Positions 1-8,479 are shown, counted from the stretch's first letter. The stretch is 25,518 bases of DNA from Ancrocorticia sp052089425 (GCF_052089425.1 NZ_JBQCZW010000030.1:1-25518); one strand, 5' to 3'. The notes: generated by a model from the sequence alone, not told the origin. Made by a program: numbers and translations.

Positions 1-32
1 TAGGGGCACGGCTCGAAAGAGCCGTGCCCCTA
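1..32 (-). terminator. Hairpin downstream of the first permease gene
   Basis: A perfect 14-bp inverted repeat (1-14 with 19-32) encloses a four-base GAAA loop (TTTC when read on the minus strand). It lies about 90 bases past the stop of the minus-strand permease gene. The T-tract of an intrinsic terminator would fall outside the window, so termination is inferred from stem quality and position only. Confidence 0.7.
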
Positions 33-122
33 GATCAGTCAATAGCACTCAGCCTAGTAGAACCGATGCATTGATCCTCTCCCGGCAATCAATCGCGATT
101 CCCGGACCATCTTGAGCGAGCA

Positions 123-1706
123 TCAGGAGTACTTCTTCTCCAAACGAGCCTCAATCTCCTCAAGGGTGTAAATCTTCGTCTCGGGAACAACCTTCCAGTA
201 GAAGATGAACGCTACAAGGTTGATCGCGGCAAAGATGCCATAGGTTATGGCCCCACCCAGATTCTCAATCATCGGAGGGAACACCGCCGTGACAATCGCG
301 TTCATGATCCACAAGCATCCCACTGCTAGGCCATTTCCAATACCGCGGATCTTGGCGGGGAACAGCTCGCCCATGTAGATCCACACGACGGTGCCAGACT
401 GCTTGATGAACACGAAGATCGCAACCAAAACCAGCACCAGCCACGGGACGATTGTCGGGATGTCCGATGAGAGGGTTCCGTCTGCCTGCTCATAGGGCTG
501 CACTCCGAAGAGGAACACCAGAGCCAGTGTTGATAACGCGATCGTAATACCGAGCTCTTGGTACATTCCCACATGACGGCGAAGGAAGGTGGCAACAACC
601 CATAGGCCAACTCCAGCTCCGATACAGGCGGCCAAACCCGTCAACACATTCAGTGATATAGCATCGGCTGATCCAAACCCAACAGCATGCAAGACCTTCG
701 GCAGGTAATACATGGCGGTATTGATGCCCGTCAATTGGTCAAAGCAACCCAGAATAATTCCAATGATGAGGATCTTCTTCGTCCACTTGGTGTTCCAGGC
801 TTGACGTAGTGTCCACTTTTCTTCTTCAGCTTCTTGGCGGTTGATCTCCACCATCTGCTGAATCTCTTTTTCAACGTTGTCCTTCTCATCATCGCGCAGC
901 CGCTTGAGGGCGCCGATGGCTTCAGGGTAGTGGTAGTTCGCCGCGTACCAACGCGAGGACTCGGGCATCATTCGAATGCCGATCCACAACGCAACAGCCG
1001 GGATCGTTGCTAGCACCAGCATGAGGCGCCACGCCTCGCCGTTTCCACTCGTGATCGTCAGACTGTCGATAATTGGCTGAGCATCATCCCAAGACATATG
1101 ACCATCTGTAGTCTCCACTTGGGGACCACCATTATGCGTGGAGATCCAAGCATTCATCGAATAGGCAACCAGCTGCCCGAACACAATCATGAACTGATCG
1201 ATCGCAACTAACGGGCCACGCAGGCGCTTAGGCGCACTTTCCGCTAGGAACACTGGAACCGTTGCGGATGCGCCACCAACGGCAAAGCCAAGAATGATAC
1301 GGAACGGGTAAAGCACCCAGATGTTCGGAGCGACGCTACAACCAATCGTTCCGATGATAAACACGATAGCCAACATCGTGATGTTGTGGCGGCGCCCCCA
1401 ACGGTCGGACATGCGCCCGCCAACAATGGCTCCAATTGCAGCGCCAATAGCGAGCAGGCCGCCAACCAGCCCCTCTTCAAAAGCCGTCAAATGGAGCCCA
1501 CCAGCTTCTCCTGGCATGTGCATGAAGGGCAGAGCACCGGCGATAACGCCCGTGTCATAACCGAAGAGGAAAGAACCTAGGCACGCCACAATCGCGAGCA
1601 AGCCCAGAGAGCGCTTCTTTCCTGATGGTGGCGTGTTAGCCACCATCTCGGTGATTTCATTGGGAGTCGGATCTTTCCGAACCGTCTCCTCGGGTCTAGC
1701 TGTCAT
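123..1706 (-). CDS. iolT: MFS sugar porter, probable myo-inositol transporter (paralogue 1)
   Basis: A 527-residue, 12-segment permease of the sugar porter family, probably a proton-coupled inositol importer in the cytoplasmic membrane. Visible signatures are GSFLFGYDTGVIAGALP in the first segment (44-60), GGRMSDRWGRR (about 97-107), PESSRW (248-253) and a PETK motif near the C-terminus. The start at 1706 is preferred to an in-frame ATG at 1721 because GGAGG at 1715-1719 lies 8 bases before it. A hydrophilic stretch of about 40 residues (188-226) between segments 5 and 6 is longer than usual. It is closely similar over its whole length to the second permease at 18167-19807. The gene is divergent from the 2161 operon, and a GGAGCG-type operator lies in its leader. 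The inositol substrate is inferred from family and context; another polyol or sugar cannot be excluded. Confidence 0.85.
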   Translation of the reverse strand: MTARPEETVRKDPTPNEITEMVANTPPSGKKRSLGLLAIVACLGSFLFGYDTGVIAGALPFMHMPGEAGGLHLTAFEEGLVGGLLAIGAAIGAIVGGRMSDRWGRRHNITMLAIVFIIGTIGCSVAPNIWVLYPFRIILGFAVGGASATVPVFLAESAPKRLRGPLVAIDQFMIVFGQLVAYSMNAWISTHNGGPQVETTDGHMSWDDAQPIIDSLTITSGNGEAWRLMLVLATIPAVALWIGIRMMPESSRWYAANYHYPEAIGALKRLRDDEKDNVEKEIQQMVEINRQEAEEEKWTLRQAWNTKWTKKILIIGIILGCFDQLTGINTAMYYLPKVLHAVGFGSADAISLNVLTGLAACIGAGVGLWVVATFLRRHVGMYQELGITIALSTLALVFLFGVQPYEQADGTLSSDIPTIVPWLVLVLVAIFVFIKQSGTVVWIYMGELFPAKIRGIGNGLAVGCLWIMNAIVTAVFPPMIENLGGAITYGIFAAINLVAFIFYWKVVPETKIYTLEEIEARLEKKYS

Positions 1707-1806
1707 GTGGAATACCTCCATCTAGGTCCGCCTGCCGTTGCGGGTCACCATCGGGGCCTGTTTCTCTCCGGCGGATCACTCCTCATCGAGTTGAGCGCGA
1801 ATTGCT

Positions 1807-1819
1807 TTGGAGCGCTCTA
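1807..1819. promoter_or_regulatory. Candidate LacI-type operator, site A
   Basis: TTGGAGCGCTCTA, with central palindrome GAGCGCTC. It lies about 100 bases upstream of the permease start. The 16-base extension TTGGAGCGCTCTATTT differs at one position from the site at 16687. Similar central-CG palindromes are typical of LacI-family operators; binding is inferred. Confidence 0.55.
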
Positions 1820-2080
1820 TTTGCGACAGTACTACGCTCTTGATCGTTTTGTCCATACATGTATATGGTGTGAGGTAATTAACAATGCCGACTATTGTCG
1901 AGATCGCACACCGGAGCACTCACATTGACAACCCCATATCTCCGCATCAACTAGCCCCGCATCTCCACACCAAGTAGCGCACACTACGTGCCGCAACGTG
2001 TGACCTCACCGAATCAAGCCCTATCCCTTATGGCCCATCTTCACTACATAGATCTCCATATTGTCCGCTCTTTAGAATCT

Positions 2081-2110
2081 TTGTTGCGGACATTAGAGCG
2101 CTCCTATAGA
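2081..2110 (+). promoter_or_regulatory. Candidate promoter of the 2161-4154 operon
   Basis: TTGTTG (2081-2086), an 18-base spacer and TATAGA (2105-2110). The operator candidate 2094-2106 occupies the spacer and the start of the -10 box, which is the expected geometry for repression. Confidence 0.5.
2094..2106. promoter_or_regulatory. Candidate LacI-type operator, site B
   Basis: TAGAGCGCTCCTA; its reverse complement TAGGAGCGCTCTA matches the GGAGCGCTCTA core of site A exactly. It overlaps the spacer and -10 box of the promoter for the oxidoreductase operon. Confidence 0.55.
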
Positions 2111-2160
2111 TTTATCCTGAGGTTCGGCGAACGCGAGCTTCAGAGATTCGAGGAGGAATC

Positions 2161-3189
2161 GTGAGTCAAGAACTCAAGGTCGGCATCATAGGAACTGGCG
2201 TCATGGGGCAAGATCACGCCCGCAACTTCGCCGCCGGCATCCGCGGCGGACTTTTGGTAGCCGTGGCCGACGTCAATACTCAGGCAGCACAGGAACTCGC
2301 AGATACAGTGGGCGCGGAACACGTATTTCGCGATGGCGGTGAAATGATTGACTCCGGTCTCATCGATGCCGTCATCATCGCGGCGCCAGATCGATTCCAC
2401 GCAGAACTCACATTGCGGGCATTGGAAAAGAGGATTCCTGTTCTCTGCGAAAAGCCACTCGCGCCAACGGCCGAAGAAGCTGCCAGAGTGGTCAAGAAGG
2501 AAGAAGAGATCGGCGAAGAACTCGTGACAGTCGGCTTTATGCGTCGCTTTGACCCGGGCTACCTCGCTCTTCGCGAGCGCCTAGAAACGCAGCGGGACGG
2601 CGCACTGCTGATGTCCCATTCGATTCACCGAAACGTTGAGGCCCATCCTGATGGAAGCTCAGAGGACACCATCACGAATTCCGGTATCCACGAGATCGAC
2701 ATTATCCCGTGGCTCGCCGAAAGCCCGATTGTTCGGGTTGAGTGGCGAGGCGGCCGCCCGTCGTCGCTCATCACGAAGAGGCAAGACCCGCAGCTTCTCC
2801 TTATGGAGGATGCCAACGGCACCCTCCATACAGTTGAAGTTCAAGTTCAGGCCCAGTACGGCTATGACGTTCGGTGTGAGCTCGTATGCGAAACAGCGTC
2901 TGTCGAATTGCCCCGCGTCCCAAGCTTGGTGGAGCAGAACCCCCTGCTCATCAGTAAGGACTTGACGGCAGGCAACGATTATCCAGCCGATTGGAGGCCT
3001 CGCTTTGCCGCGGCATACCGCGCAGAGCTTTCAGCTTGGGTGAGCGCCGCATTGGAGCGCAAGCGCCCAGCTGGTGCAGCGAGTGCACGAGATGCCCTCC
3101 AATCCACCATCGTGGCCAATGCTCTCGTTGAGTCCATGCACAAGGGCGAAACCATTGACGTTCCTCCGATTCAGGAGGTGCTCGGCTGA
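2161..3189 (+). CDS. Gfo/Idh/MocA-family oxidoreductase with an Asp-to-Asn change in the catalytic motif
   Basis: A 342-residue NAD(P)-dependent dehydrogenase with an N-terminal Rossmann fold (GTGVMG, 11-16), the EKP motif (97-99, Lys98) and the usual C-terminal alpha/beta domain. GTG start at 2161 with AGGAGG at 2151-2156. In inositol dehydrogenases the active site is Lys plus an Asp-x3-His pair; here the aligned motif reads NSGIHEID, so Asn173 replaces Asp while His177 stays. The IolG homologue in this window has DTAIHEID. The stop codon overlaps the next start by one base (TGATG), so the two genes are translationally coupled. It may act on an inositol isomer or keto-inositol. The substrate is unknown, and the Asn change makes plain myo-inositol dehydrogenase activity uncertain. 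Confidence 0.85.
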   Translation: MSQELKVGIIGTGVMGQDHARNFAAGIRGGLLVAVADVNTQAAQELADTVGAEHVFRDGGEMIDSGLIDAVIIAAPDRFHAELTLRALEKRIPVLCEKPLAPTAEEAARVVKKEEEIGEELVTVGFMRRFDPGYLALRERLETQRDGALLMSHSIHRNVEAHPDGSSEDTITNSGIHEIDIIPWLAESPIVRVEWRGGRPSSLITKRQDPQLLLMEDANGTLHTVEVQVQAQYGYDVRCELVCETASVELPRVPSLVEQNPLLISKDLTAGNDYPADWRPRFAAAYRAELSAWVSAALERKRPAGAASARDALQSTIVANALVESMHKGETIDVPPIQEVLG

Positions 3190-4154
3190 TGCGCATCGGT
3201 ATGGTGACTGACTCCCTCGCCACGCTGCCCTTTGAGGAAATGCTGGATACGGCTGCCTCTTTGGGAATCACCGATCTGGAGTTTCCCACTGGTGGTTGGT
3301 CATCGGCTCCACATATCAACACCGAGTTGTTACTAGGTGACGAGAATGCTCGGAACCGTTTTACATCCGCCATTGCTGATCGGGGACTCAGGATCTCAGC
3401 GCTGAACGCTAACGGCAATCAGCTCCATCCTCAAATCGGTGATCAGGTGGATGCCGTGGTGCATCGAGCGGTAGAGCTAGCCTCGCTGCTCGAGATTCCA
3501 ACAGTTGTCCTCATGTCCGGTCTTCCCGCCGGCGCTCCAGGCGATTCCATGCCAAACTGGGTGACTACATCGTGGCCTCCGGAAACTCAGACCATTCTGG
3601 ATTACCAGTGGAATGACGTTGCGATCCCGTATTGGAAGGAGCTCTCGTCCTTCGGTGAAGAGCGCGGGGTCCGTTTTGCCGTTGAGATGCACGGCGATCA
3701 GCTAGTCTACAACGCGGAAACACTGCTCCGGTTGCGGGACGCTGTTGGCACTAATGTGGGGGCAAACTTGGATCCCTCGCACCCTATGTGGATGGGAGCC
3801 GATCCACGGGTTGTAGCACGGACCCTTCAGGGAACGATCCACAATGTGCATGCTAAGGATGCCCGCCTCCAGCCACATATAGTCCAAGCACACGGCGTGC
3901 TTGGCACCCAACCGCCCGAGCAGTATGCTGACCGTCCGTGGAACTTTGTGACGTTGGGTCTGGGTTATCCTGGCGGGGCACAGTTCTGGGGTCAGTTCCT
4001 GTGCGACCTTCGCGCAGCCGGATACGACGGCGTGCTATCTATCGAGCATGAAGATGTTCTCTTGGATTCAGTGGAGGGCCTGAAACAAACCGCAGACCTT
4101 CTTCGTGGAGTCCTTCCGGATAAACCCGCGAGCTGGAAGCCGCAAGAGGTCTAG
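3189..4154 (+). CDS. Sugar phosphate isomerase/epimerase family TIM-barrel protein
   Basis: A 321-residue xylose-isomerase-like TIM barrel (AP endonuclease 2 superfamily). Candidate divalent-metal ligands lie in VEMHGD (Glu166), LDPSH (Asp195, His198), HAKD (His221, Asp224) and EHED near the C-terminus. ATG at 3189 overlaps the stop of the upstream oxidoreductase, with AGGAGG about 9 bases before it. Relatives of this fold include inosose dehydratase (IolE), inosose isomerase (IolI) and keto-sugar epimerases. Coupling to an oxidoreductase suggests that it processes the keto product of that enzyme, for example by isomerising or epimerising an inosose. The sequence alone does not decide between these. 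It differs clearly from the IolE-like and IolH-like proteins nearby. Confidence 0.8.
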   Translation: MRIGMVTDSLATLPFEEMLDTAASLGITDLEFPTGGWSSAPHINTELLLGDENARNRFTSAIADRGLRISALNANGNQLHPQIGDQVDAVVHRAVELASLLEIPTVVLMSGLPAGAPGDSMPNWVTTSWPPETQTILDYQWNDVAIPYWKELSSFGEERGVRFAVEMHGDQLVYNAETLLRLRDAVGTNVGANLDPSHPMWMGADPRVVARTLQGTIHNVHAKDARLQPHIVQAHGVLGTQPPEQYADRPWNFVTLGLGYPGGAQFWGQFLCDLRAAGYDGVLSIEHEDVLLDSVEGLKQTADLLRGVLPDKPASWKPQEV

Positions 4155-4166
4155 TTCGGGCTTAGG

Positions 4167-4202
4167 ACCCGGTGGTTGGGTTAGAAAGCCCCACCGCCGG
4201 GT
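4167..4202. terminator. Hairpin between convergent genes
   Basis: A 14-bp stem (4167-4180 with 4189-4202) with one G-U pair, one mismatch and an 8-base loop lies 12 bases after the plus-strand stop and 22 bases before the LacI-gene stop. T-tracts are poor on both sides, so efficiency is uncertain. Confidence 0.5.
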
Positions 4203-4224
4203 TCTTGCACGGTAGCCTCTCCGA

Positions 4225-5235
4225 TCAGGTATCCGCCAGATTCCTGCGGGTACTTGACCCTCGAACAACCAGCGTAGAGGGCAAGGAGAGATCCACACTT
4301 TTTGTACGCCCATTCGCGATACGATCAATGATAAGTTCGATCGTGCGGTTAGCGATATCTTCCCAGCGTTGATCAATAGTTGTCAGGGATATACCCGGAA
4401 ACCCGCTGATCCGTGTGTTGTCGAATCCCACCACGCCAACATCATCGCCTGGCTCGAGTCCCGATTCGATGACTGCAGCCAGCACGTCGATCGCAATAGA
4501 ATCGTTATGACACACCACTCCGGTTCCAGTCGAGTACTGCGCAACGATCTCCCGTGCTGCTTCAGGAGAAGCATCCCACGAGGTGAACTCGGTAATAGCC
4601 GGAAGTCCACGCTCCTTCATCATCGCACGGTAGCCCTCCGAACGGCACACAGCGGAGTCCCCCGGAACTTGACGATCGTAGCCAAGAAACACGATCCGGG
4701 TATAGCCGGAATCAATCAGATGTTCAGTGGCCAATCGGGTGGCCGCGGTGTCATTCGAGTGAACCACATCTACCCCGTCCGGCGCATGGTTTCGGGTAAC
4801 GACAACTGTGGGAATTTCTGCGCCAATCTTTGAAATCTCGCCCTCGGAGAGCAATGGTGAAATAAGCACGAGTCCGCCCACGTTCATCTCGACAAACCTT
4901 GAGATAGCGGTCGATTCCTCTTGGGCATCTACCGCGACGGGTGCAATGAAAGGAACAAGACCTTCCTCCTCGCACCTACGCCGCATTGCTTCAACGAGGT
5001 CAGCGTGAAACGGATTCGTAAATTCGGAGAGAACAATGCCCACAAAGCTCGTCCGCCGGCTGGCGAGAGCACTAGCGGCCACGTTCACCCGATAGTCAAG
5101 GCTCTCCATCGCAGCGAGTACCCTGCCTCGCTTCTCGTCCGAGACACGGGGATCTTTACGAACCACCAAAGACACGGTTTGGCGTGAAACCCCTGCAAGG
5201 CGGGCCACATCCAATTGAGTAGGTCGGGTTCCCAC
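4225..5235 (-). CDS. LacI-family transcriptional regulator
   Basis: A 336-residue repressor-type regulator. Residues 7-26 (QLDVARLAGVSRQTVSLVVR) are the LacI helix-turn-helix, residues 53-61 the hinge helix (AASALASRR), and the rest the periplasmic-binding-protein-like ligand domain (FVGIVLSEFTNPFHADL at 64-80, and GVVGFDN later). The GTG start at 5235 is chosen because GGAGG (5242-5246) lies 6 bases before it and the protein then begins right at the helix-turn-helix; an in-frame GTG at 5277 lacks a site. The recognition helix has Leu where most members have Arg (TVSL instead of TVSR). It lies amid iol genes, behind the iolH terminator. It is the only LacI protein here and so the likely reader of the GGAGCG-type and TAACGCGCGTTA palindromes. 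The inducer is unknown, probably an inositol or a keto-inositol. Confidence 0.9.
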   Translation of the reverse strand: MGTRPTQLDVARLAGVSRQTVSLVVRKDPRVSDEKRGRVLAAMESLDYRVNVAASALASRRTSFVGIVLSEFTNPFHADLVEAMRRRCEEEGLVPFIAPVAVDAQEESTAISRFVEMNVGGLVLISPLLSEGEISKIGAEIPTVVVTRNHAPDGVDVVHSNDTAATRLATEHLIDSGYTRIVFLGYDRQVPGDSAVCRSEGYRAMMKERGLPAITEFTSWDASPEAAREIVAQYSTGTGVVCHNDSIAIDVLAAVIESGLEPGDDVGVVGFDNTRISGFPGISLTTIDQRWEDIANRTIELIIDRIANGRTKSVDLSLPSTLVVRGSSTRRNLADT

Positions 5236-5256
5236 AGCAAACCTCCACGAATATAT

Positions 5257-5273
5257 TGGCCAAGGATCGGCCA
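5257..5273. promoter_or_regulatory. Inverted repeat upstream of the LacI-family gene
   Basis: TGGCC and GGCCA separated by 7 bases, 22 bases upstream of the LacI-family start codon. A candidate autoregulatory site, resting on symmetry and position alone; it does not match the other operator candidates. Confidence 0.3.
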
Positions 5274-5291
5274 CCACTGAACAAGGTCACT

Positions 5292-5344
5292 ATATAAAAG
5301 ATCTGTGTGGGCAGAACCTGTTGTTCGTTCCACCCACACAGATC
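5292..5344 (-). terminator. Intrinsic terminator of iolH
   Basis: A perfect 12-bp stem (5300-5311 with 5333-5344), loop of 21 bases with a further 4-bp inner stem. On the minus strand it is followed by TTTTATATA. It lies 34 bases past the iolH stop and separates iolH from the LacI-family gene. Confidence 0.8.
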
Positions 5345-5377
5345 AATCGGAGCGTTAGCGTTCAGAGCATCGACTGC

Positions 5378-6247
5378 TTATGCTCCGGGGAACTCCTTCT
5401 GGAGGCGCTCAAGTACACGCGCATTCATTTCATCTGCCCACTCGTGCCAGCCAAAGATACAGACGGAAAGTACTCCGTCAAAGTTGATCTCACGGAGGGC
5501 AGTGAACACATCATCCCAGGGCACCTCGCCCTGACCAATTTCATTGTGCTGGTGAACTCGAGCGTCCACTCCAGGCGGATTGATGATGTACCGGTTGCCA
5601 TCGTTTGCGAGGTGGTTGTATGAATCCGAGATATGCACTTCGCGGAGTTTGGGAGCGGCAGCCTTAATCATGCTGGCCGCATCGCCCACTCCCTTATCCA
5701 AATGGAATGTGTGCGGCGTGCAGTACTCGTACCCCAACCATGGGAGATTTGCTCCGCGAATGATCGCGTAAGCCTCTTCCTGCGTTTCAATGAAATCGTA
5801 CGGATGGGCCTCCATATTGAGTCCGATCCCGTAGTTCTCGAAGACTGGTGCGAGTTCCTCAAGAGAGCGGTACCACTGTTCTTCACACTCCCGCGGGGTG
5901 TTCGGATTGCCAGAGAACTCCGAAACAATCTCCCGAACATCCAACTGATCAGCAAGCTCGAGAAGTCTGCGCCAGTTGCGGACCTGCGCCTGCCGCTCGG
6001 TTTCATCCGTCGATGACCAGTTGAACACGGGGTTCAGGGTCCGGATATTGACTCCCGTATCCCGAGAGGCCTTCTTCAGCTCTGCGACAAAATCATCATC
6101 CGCCTTGGGATAGTGATGCCAGAGATGGAACTCGGTATTCGGGGAAAGCTCTACGTGCTTGAAGCCCAACTCTGCCGCCTTGTACAGGGTCTGCGGCGTG
6201 GACATCGAGAAAAAGTACATGTTCGGGTCTAGTGCGATATCAACCAT
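5378..6247 (-). CDS. iolH: IolH-like TIM-barrel protein of inositol catabolism
   Basis: A 289-residue xylose-isomerase-like TIM barrel. Length and features fit IolH of iol operons: ELSPNTEF near 33-40, an NWSSTDETERQAQVRNW stretch, NMEAHPYDF, CTPHTFHLDKG and the segment ending HQHNEIGQGEVPWDD. His and Glu/Asp residues in these blocks are likely metal ligands. IolH's biochemical role is not firmly established; an isomerase or epimerase step on an inositol or inosose is usually assumed. ATG at 6247 has AGGAAG about 5 bases upstream. It lies on the same strand as iolG, but a 227-bp spacer with a perfect TAACGCGCGTTA palindrome separates them, so it probably has its own promoter. It is followed by a clear terminator. 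The IolH call rests on remembered family sequence, without alignment. Confidence 0.75.
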   Translation of the reverse strand: MVDIALDPNMYFFSMSTPQTLYKAAELGFKHVELSPNTEFHLWHHYPKADDDFVAELKKASRDTGVNIRTLNPVFNWSSTDETERQAQVRNWRRLLELADQLDVREIVSEFSGNPNTPRECEEQWYRSLEELAPVFENYGIGLNMEAHPYDFIETQEEAYAIIRGANLPWLGYEYCTPHTFHLDKGVGDAASMIKAAAPKLREVHISDSYNHLANDGNRYIINPPGVDARVHQHNEIGQGEVPWDDVFTALREINFDGVLSVCIFGWHEWADEMNARVLERLQKEFPGA

Positions 6248-6346
6248 GACATCTTCCTTTCATTGGGGCAGCGGTACCCAGATGTAGCAGCGCTGCAAGG
6301 TCGCTTAGCGCTCGTCTCCATCAACTTTGTCACAACAAATCTAGCA

Positions 6347-6358
6347 TAACGCGCGTTA
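6347..6358. promoter_or_regulatory. Perfect 12-bp palindrome TAACGCGCGTTA, copy 1
   Basis: TAACGCGCGTTA is its own reverse complement. An identical copy, also followed by G, lies at 16768-16779 in front of another oxidoreductase gene. This copy is 100 bases upstream of the iolH start and next to a possible minus-strand -10 box (TATGCT, 6343-6348). The central CG-rich symmetry suits a LacI-family operator. Confidence 0.6.
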
Positions 6359-6474
6359 GATCCATGTTGTCCGCTAGAGACCTGAGAAAACGTGCGATCA
6401 GCACTGACGGCGATGCGGGGTCCACGTACGCACGCGAACCCCACACCATGTAACCTCACGCGTATTGTCCAGCC

Positions 6475-7482
6475 TCAGGCGTAGAACGCAGGCTTCTCAA
6501 TCATGTCAACAGCAACTTCCTTGCCGCCGTTTTCCAGCGATTCCAATCCGGCATCGACAACACAGGTGGCAGCATAGCCGTCCCATGAACTCGATCCAGT
6601 GTGCTCGCCCCGCTCAACCGCGCGAATCCACTGCTGCACTTCTTGGTTGAAGGCATCGTGGAAGCGGTCATTGTGGTCCGTGCAAATCCGATGACGGTCC
6701 CCAGCGGCATCACGAACGACGCTGCGATTCTGATCGCTCAGCCGGGTTGTCCCTGATTCCATGACCAGCTCGCATTCGATGGAGTACCCAAACTGGATAT
6801 TGACGTTCACCTCATCGTCAATTAGCACGCCCGATTCGGTCTTAGCAACAAGAACAAGCGGATCGTGGAGATGATCGAAGCGGTGGGAGGTTGAGCGGGG
6901 GGTGTCCACCCGAACCGAAACAATCTCTTCGTCTAGGAGGTAGCGGCATGTATCAATCTCGTGGATTGCCGTATCGTCAATCATGTTTCGTGTGGTGTAG
7001 TTTTCAGGAACAGATGGGTTGCGGTGACGGCAATGCACCAATGTGGCGTAGCCGAGTTCACCGCCGCGTAGCACATCCCGCATCTCGTTGTAGCCCCTGT
7101 CAAACCTGCGCATAAACCCGACGGTGACAACCTTCTTGCCCACCTTTTGCTCCGCGTCCATAATCGCCTTGCAATCTTCGGGCGTGGTAGCCAGCGGCTT
7201 CTCGCTCAGGACGTATTTTCCAGCCTCAATGGCTGCGATGATATCTGGGGCATGCACCTTTCCAAAGGTAGCAACCAAAACGGCGTCCACATTCGGATCC
7301 GCGATGAGCTCAGAGCCCGAGCCATACGCAGCGGCTCCCAGAGGTTCCGCCACGGCCTTCGCACCATCAATATTAATGTCAGCAACGGCAACGATCTTGC
7401 CGCCAGCCAACTCATTTTCGATACGGTCAACATGGGCTCGGCCCATGCCGCCAGCCCCGATTAACCCAATTCCAACAGTCAT
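6475..7482 (-). CDS. iolG: Inositol 2-dehydrogenase
   Basis: A 335-residue Gfo/Idh/MocA enzyme that would oxidise myo-inositol to scyllo-inosose (2-keto-myo-inositol) with NAD+, the first catabolic step. It shows the Rossmann motif GAGGMG (9-14), EKP (94-96, Lys95), GFMRRFD (122-128) and the catalytic pair Asp170-x3-His174 in DDTAIHEID. These match the Lys-Asp-His set of characterised inositol dehydrogenases, and the length is usual. ATG at 7482 is preceded by AAGGA. It lies 29 bases downstream of iolE and is surely co-transcribed with it. Of the three MocA-family enzymes here, it has the best claim to the main inositol dehydrogenase role. D-chiro-inositol or glucose as extra substrates is possible. 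Confidence 0.85.
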   Translation of the reverse strand: MTVGIGLIGAGGMGRAHVDRIENELAGGKIVAVADINIDGAKAVAEPLGAAAYGSGSELIADPNVDAVLVATFGKVHAPDIIAAIEAGKYVLSEKPLATTPEDCKAIMDAEQKVGKKVVTVGFMRRFDRGYNEMRDVLRGGELGYATLVHCRHRNPSVPENYTTRNMIDDTAIHEIDTCRYLLDEEIVSVRVDTPRSTSHRFDHLHDPLVLVAKTESGVLIDDEVNVNIQFGYSIECELVMESGTTRLSDQNRSVVRDAAGDRHRICTDHNDRFHDAFNQEVQQWIRAVERGEHTGSSSWDGYAATCVVDAGLESLENGGKEVAVDMIEKPAFYA

Positions 7483-7511
7483 TCGTCAGTTCCTTCTCTT
7501 TAATGTGTGAG

Positions 7512-8444
7512 TTACTTGAGGCCCAAGCCGCAATCGGCAAGGTAGTTGCGCATGTTGATGGCGTTCTGCTTCGGGAATGTGGGCTCACACGGGTAGCAGT
7601 CCTGCTCGCAGATGCAGTAGATATCCTTGTCCAGCTCCGCCAGAGCATCCACAAATGCGTGCATCTCGGGAAGGCCGGCCGGCGGGCACACTGATGCACC
7701 CTTCGCAACAGCCTCGCCAAAGGGCCAATCCTTCTCGTGAGCCTCGCGCGTGATGTCCTCATCGAAGGCCTTGATGTGCACGTACGTGATGCGCTCGGGG
7801 TACTTCTTCACCAACTCAACCGGATCGCCGCCGCCGTATACAACGTGACCGGAATCGAGGCAGAGGTTCACGTACTTGGGATCAGTTGCATCGAAGATTC
7901 GGGCAATTTCCTCCGGGGTCTCGATATGAGAATCGCCGTGAGGATGGAGAACCATCTTCAGGCCGTACTCATCAAGGAGCATTGAGCCAAGCCGGTTCGC
8001 GTTATCAACGTAAAGCTTCCAGGCGTCTGGGGAAAGGACACGATCATCGGTCCACTGCCACGTCTTATCATCGCGGTACAGCGGTGGCAGGTGCACAATG
8101 TACTCGGCACCCACGGCCGCGTGGGTCTCTGCGATCGCCCTGAAGGTCTTCTCCGTCTCAGCCCAGGCTTCCTCCTTATGCAGAATGCCCCAACCGGTAC
8201 CGGCAACTACCTTCATGCCAAGTTCGGTTGTCCACTTCGCCAGTTCCTTCGGATCCTTCGGGAAGTATCCGTATGGGCCCGTCTCGATAATCTCAAAACC
8301 TGCTGCCGCCATCTCCTCCATTGCTTGGCGGGGATGCATCTGCTTCTCATCCTCGGGGAACCAAACACCCCACTGATCAGGGCATACGCCAATGGCGAGC
8401 TTCGAGTATTTAGAATCGTTCGTATTCCGTGCCTTAGAGGCCAT
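7512..8444 (-). CDS. iolE: Inosose dehydratase-like TIM-barrel protein
   Basis: A 310-residue xylose-isomerase-like TIM barrel, likely 2-keto-myo-inositol dehydratase, converting scyllo-inosose to 3D-(3,5/4)-trihydroxycyclohexane-1,2-dione. The N-terminal GVCPDQWGVWFPEDEKQM block (19-36) resembles IolE-type proteins of actinobacterial iol clusters. Probable metal ligands lie in LHPHGDSH (His167, His169), LDSGHV (Asp197, His200), YVHIKAFDED (His223) and CEQDC near the C-terminus. The start at 8444 is chosen over an ATG at 8462 because GGAGAGG lies just upstream of it. It is first in the iolE-iolG unit, with a promoter and a GGAGCG-type operator in front. The pathway needs one dehydratase and this is the best fit among three TIM-barrel candidates, but the family does not fix the reaction. 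Confidence 0.75.
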   Translation of the reverse strand: MASKARNTNDSKYSKLAIGVCPDQWGVWFPEDEKQMHPRQAMEEMAAAGFEIIETGPYGYFPKDPKELAKWTTELGMKVVAGTGWGILHKEEAWAETEKTFRAIAETHAAVGAEYIVHLPPLYRDDKTWQWTDDRVLSPDAWKLYVDNANRLGSMLLDEYGLKMVLHPHGDSHIETPEEIARIFDATDPKYVNLCLDSGHVVYGGGDPVELVKKYPERITYVHIKAFDEDITREAHEKDWPFGEAVAKGASVCPPAGLPEMHAFVDALAELDKDIYCICEQDCYPCEPTFPKQNAINMRNYLADCGLGLK

Positions 8445-8479
8445 GACCTCTCCTCTCCTCATCCTTGAGAGCTCCTACT

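Larger units (their letters stand above)
1707..2160. other. 454-bp divergent control region, no gene seen
   Basis: This spacer separates the permease gene from the divergent oxidoreductase operon. It contains two GGAGCG-type operator candidates (1807-1819 and 2094-2106), a plausible plus-strand promoter (2081-2110) and an AT-rich stretch around 1851-1885 with the near-palindrome CCATACATGTATATGG. I could not place the minus-strand permease promoter with confidence. I see no convincing coding frame. Confidence 0.6.

Noticed and set aside
2056..6375. A shared word CCAT(A/G)TTGTCCGCT at 2056-2069 and 6362-6375, both between genes.
   Set aside because: A 13-of-14 match among roughly 3 kb of spacer sequence is expected about once by chance, and the orientation relative to the genes differs.
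6417..6442. Weak GGGGT/ACCCC inverted repeat after iolG as a possible terminator.
   Set aside because: A stem of about 7 pairs with one wobble, a long loop and no T-tract; iolG and iolH may be partly co-transcribed.
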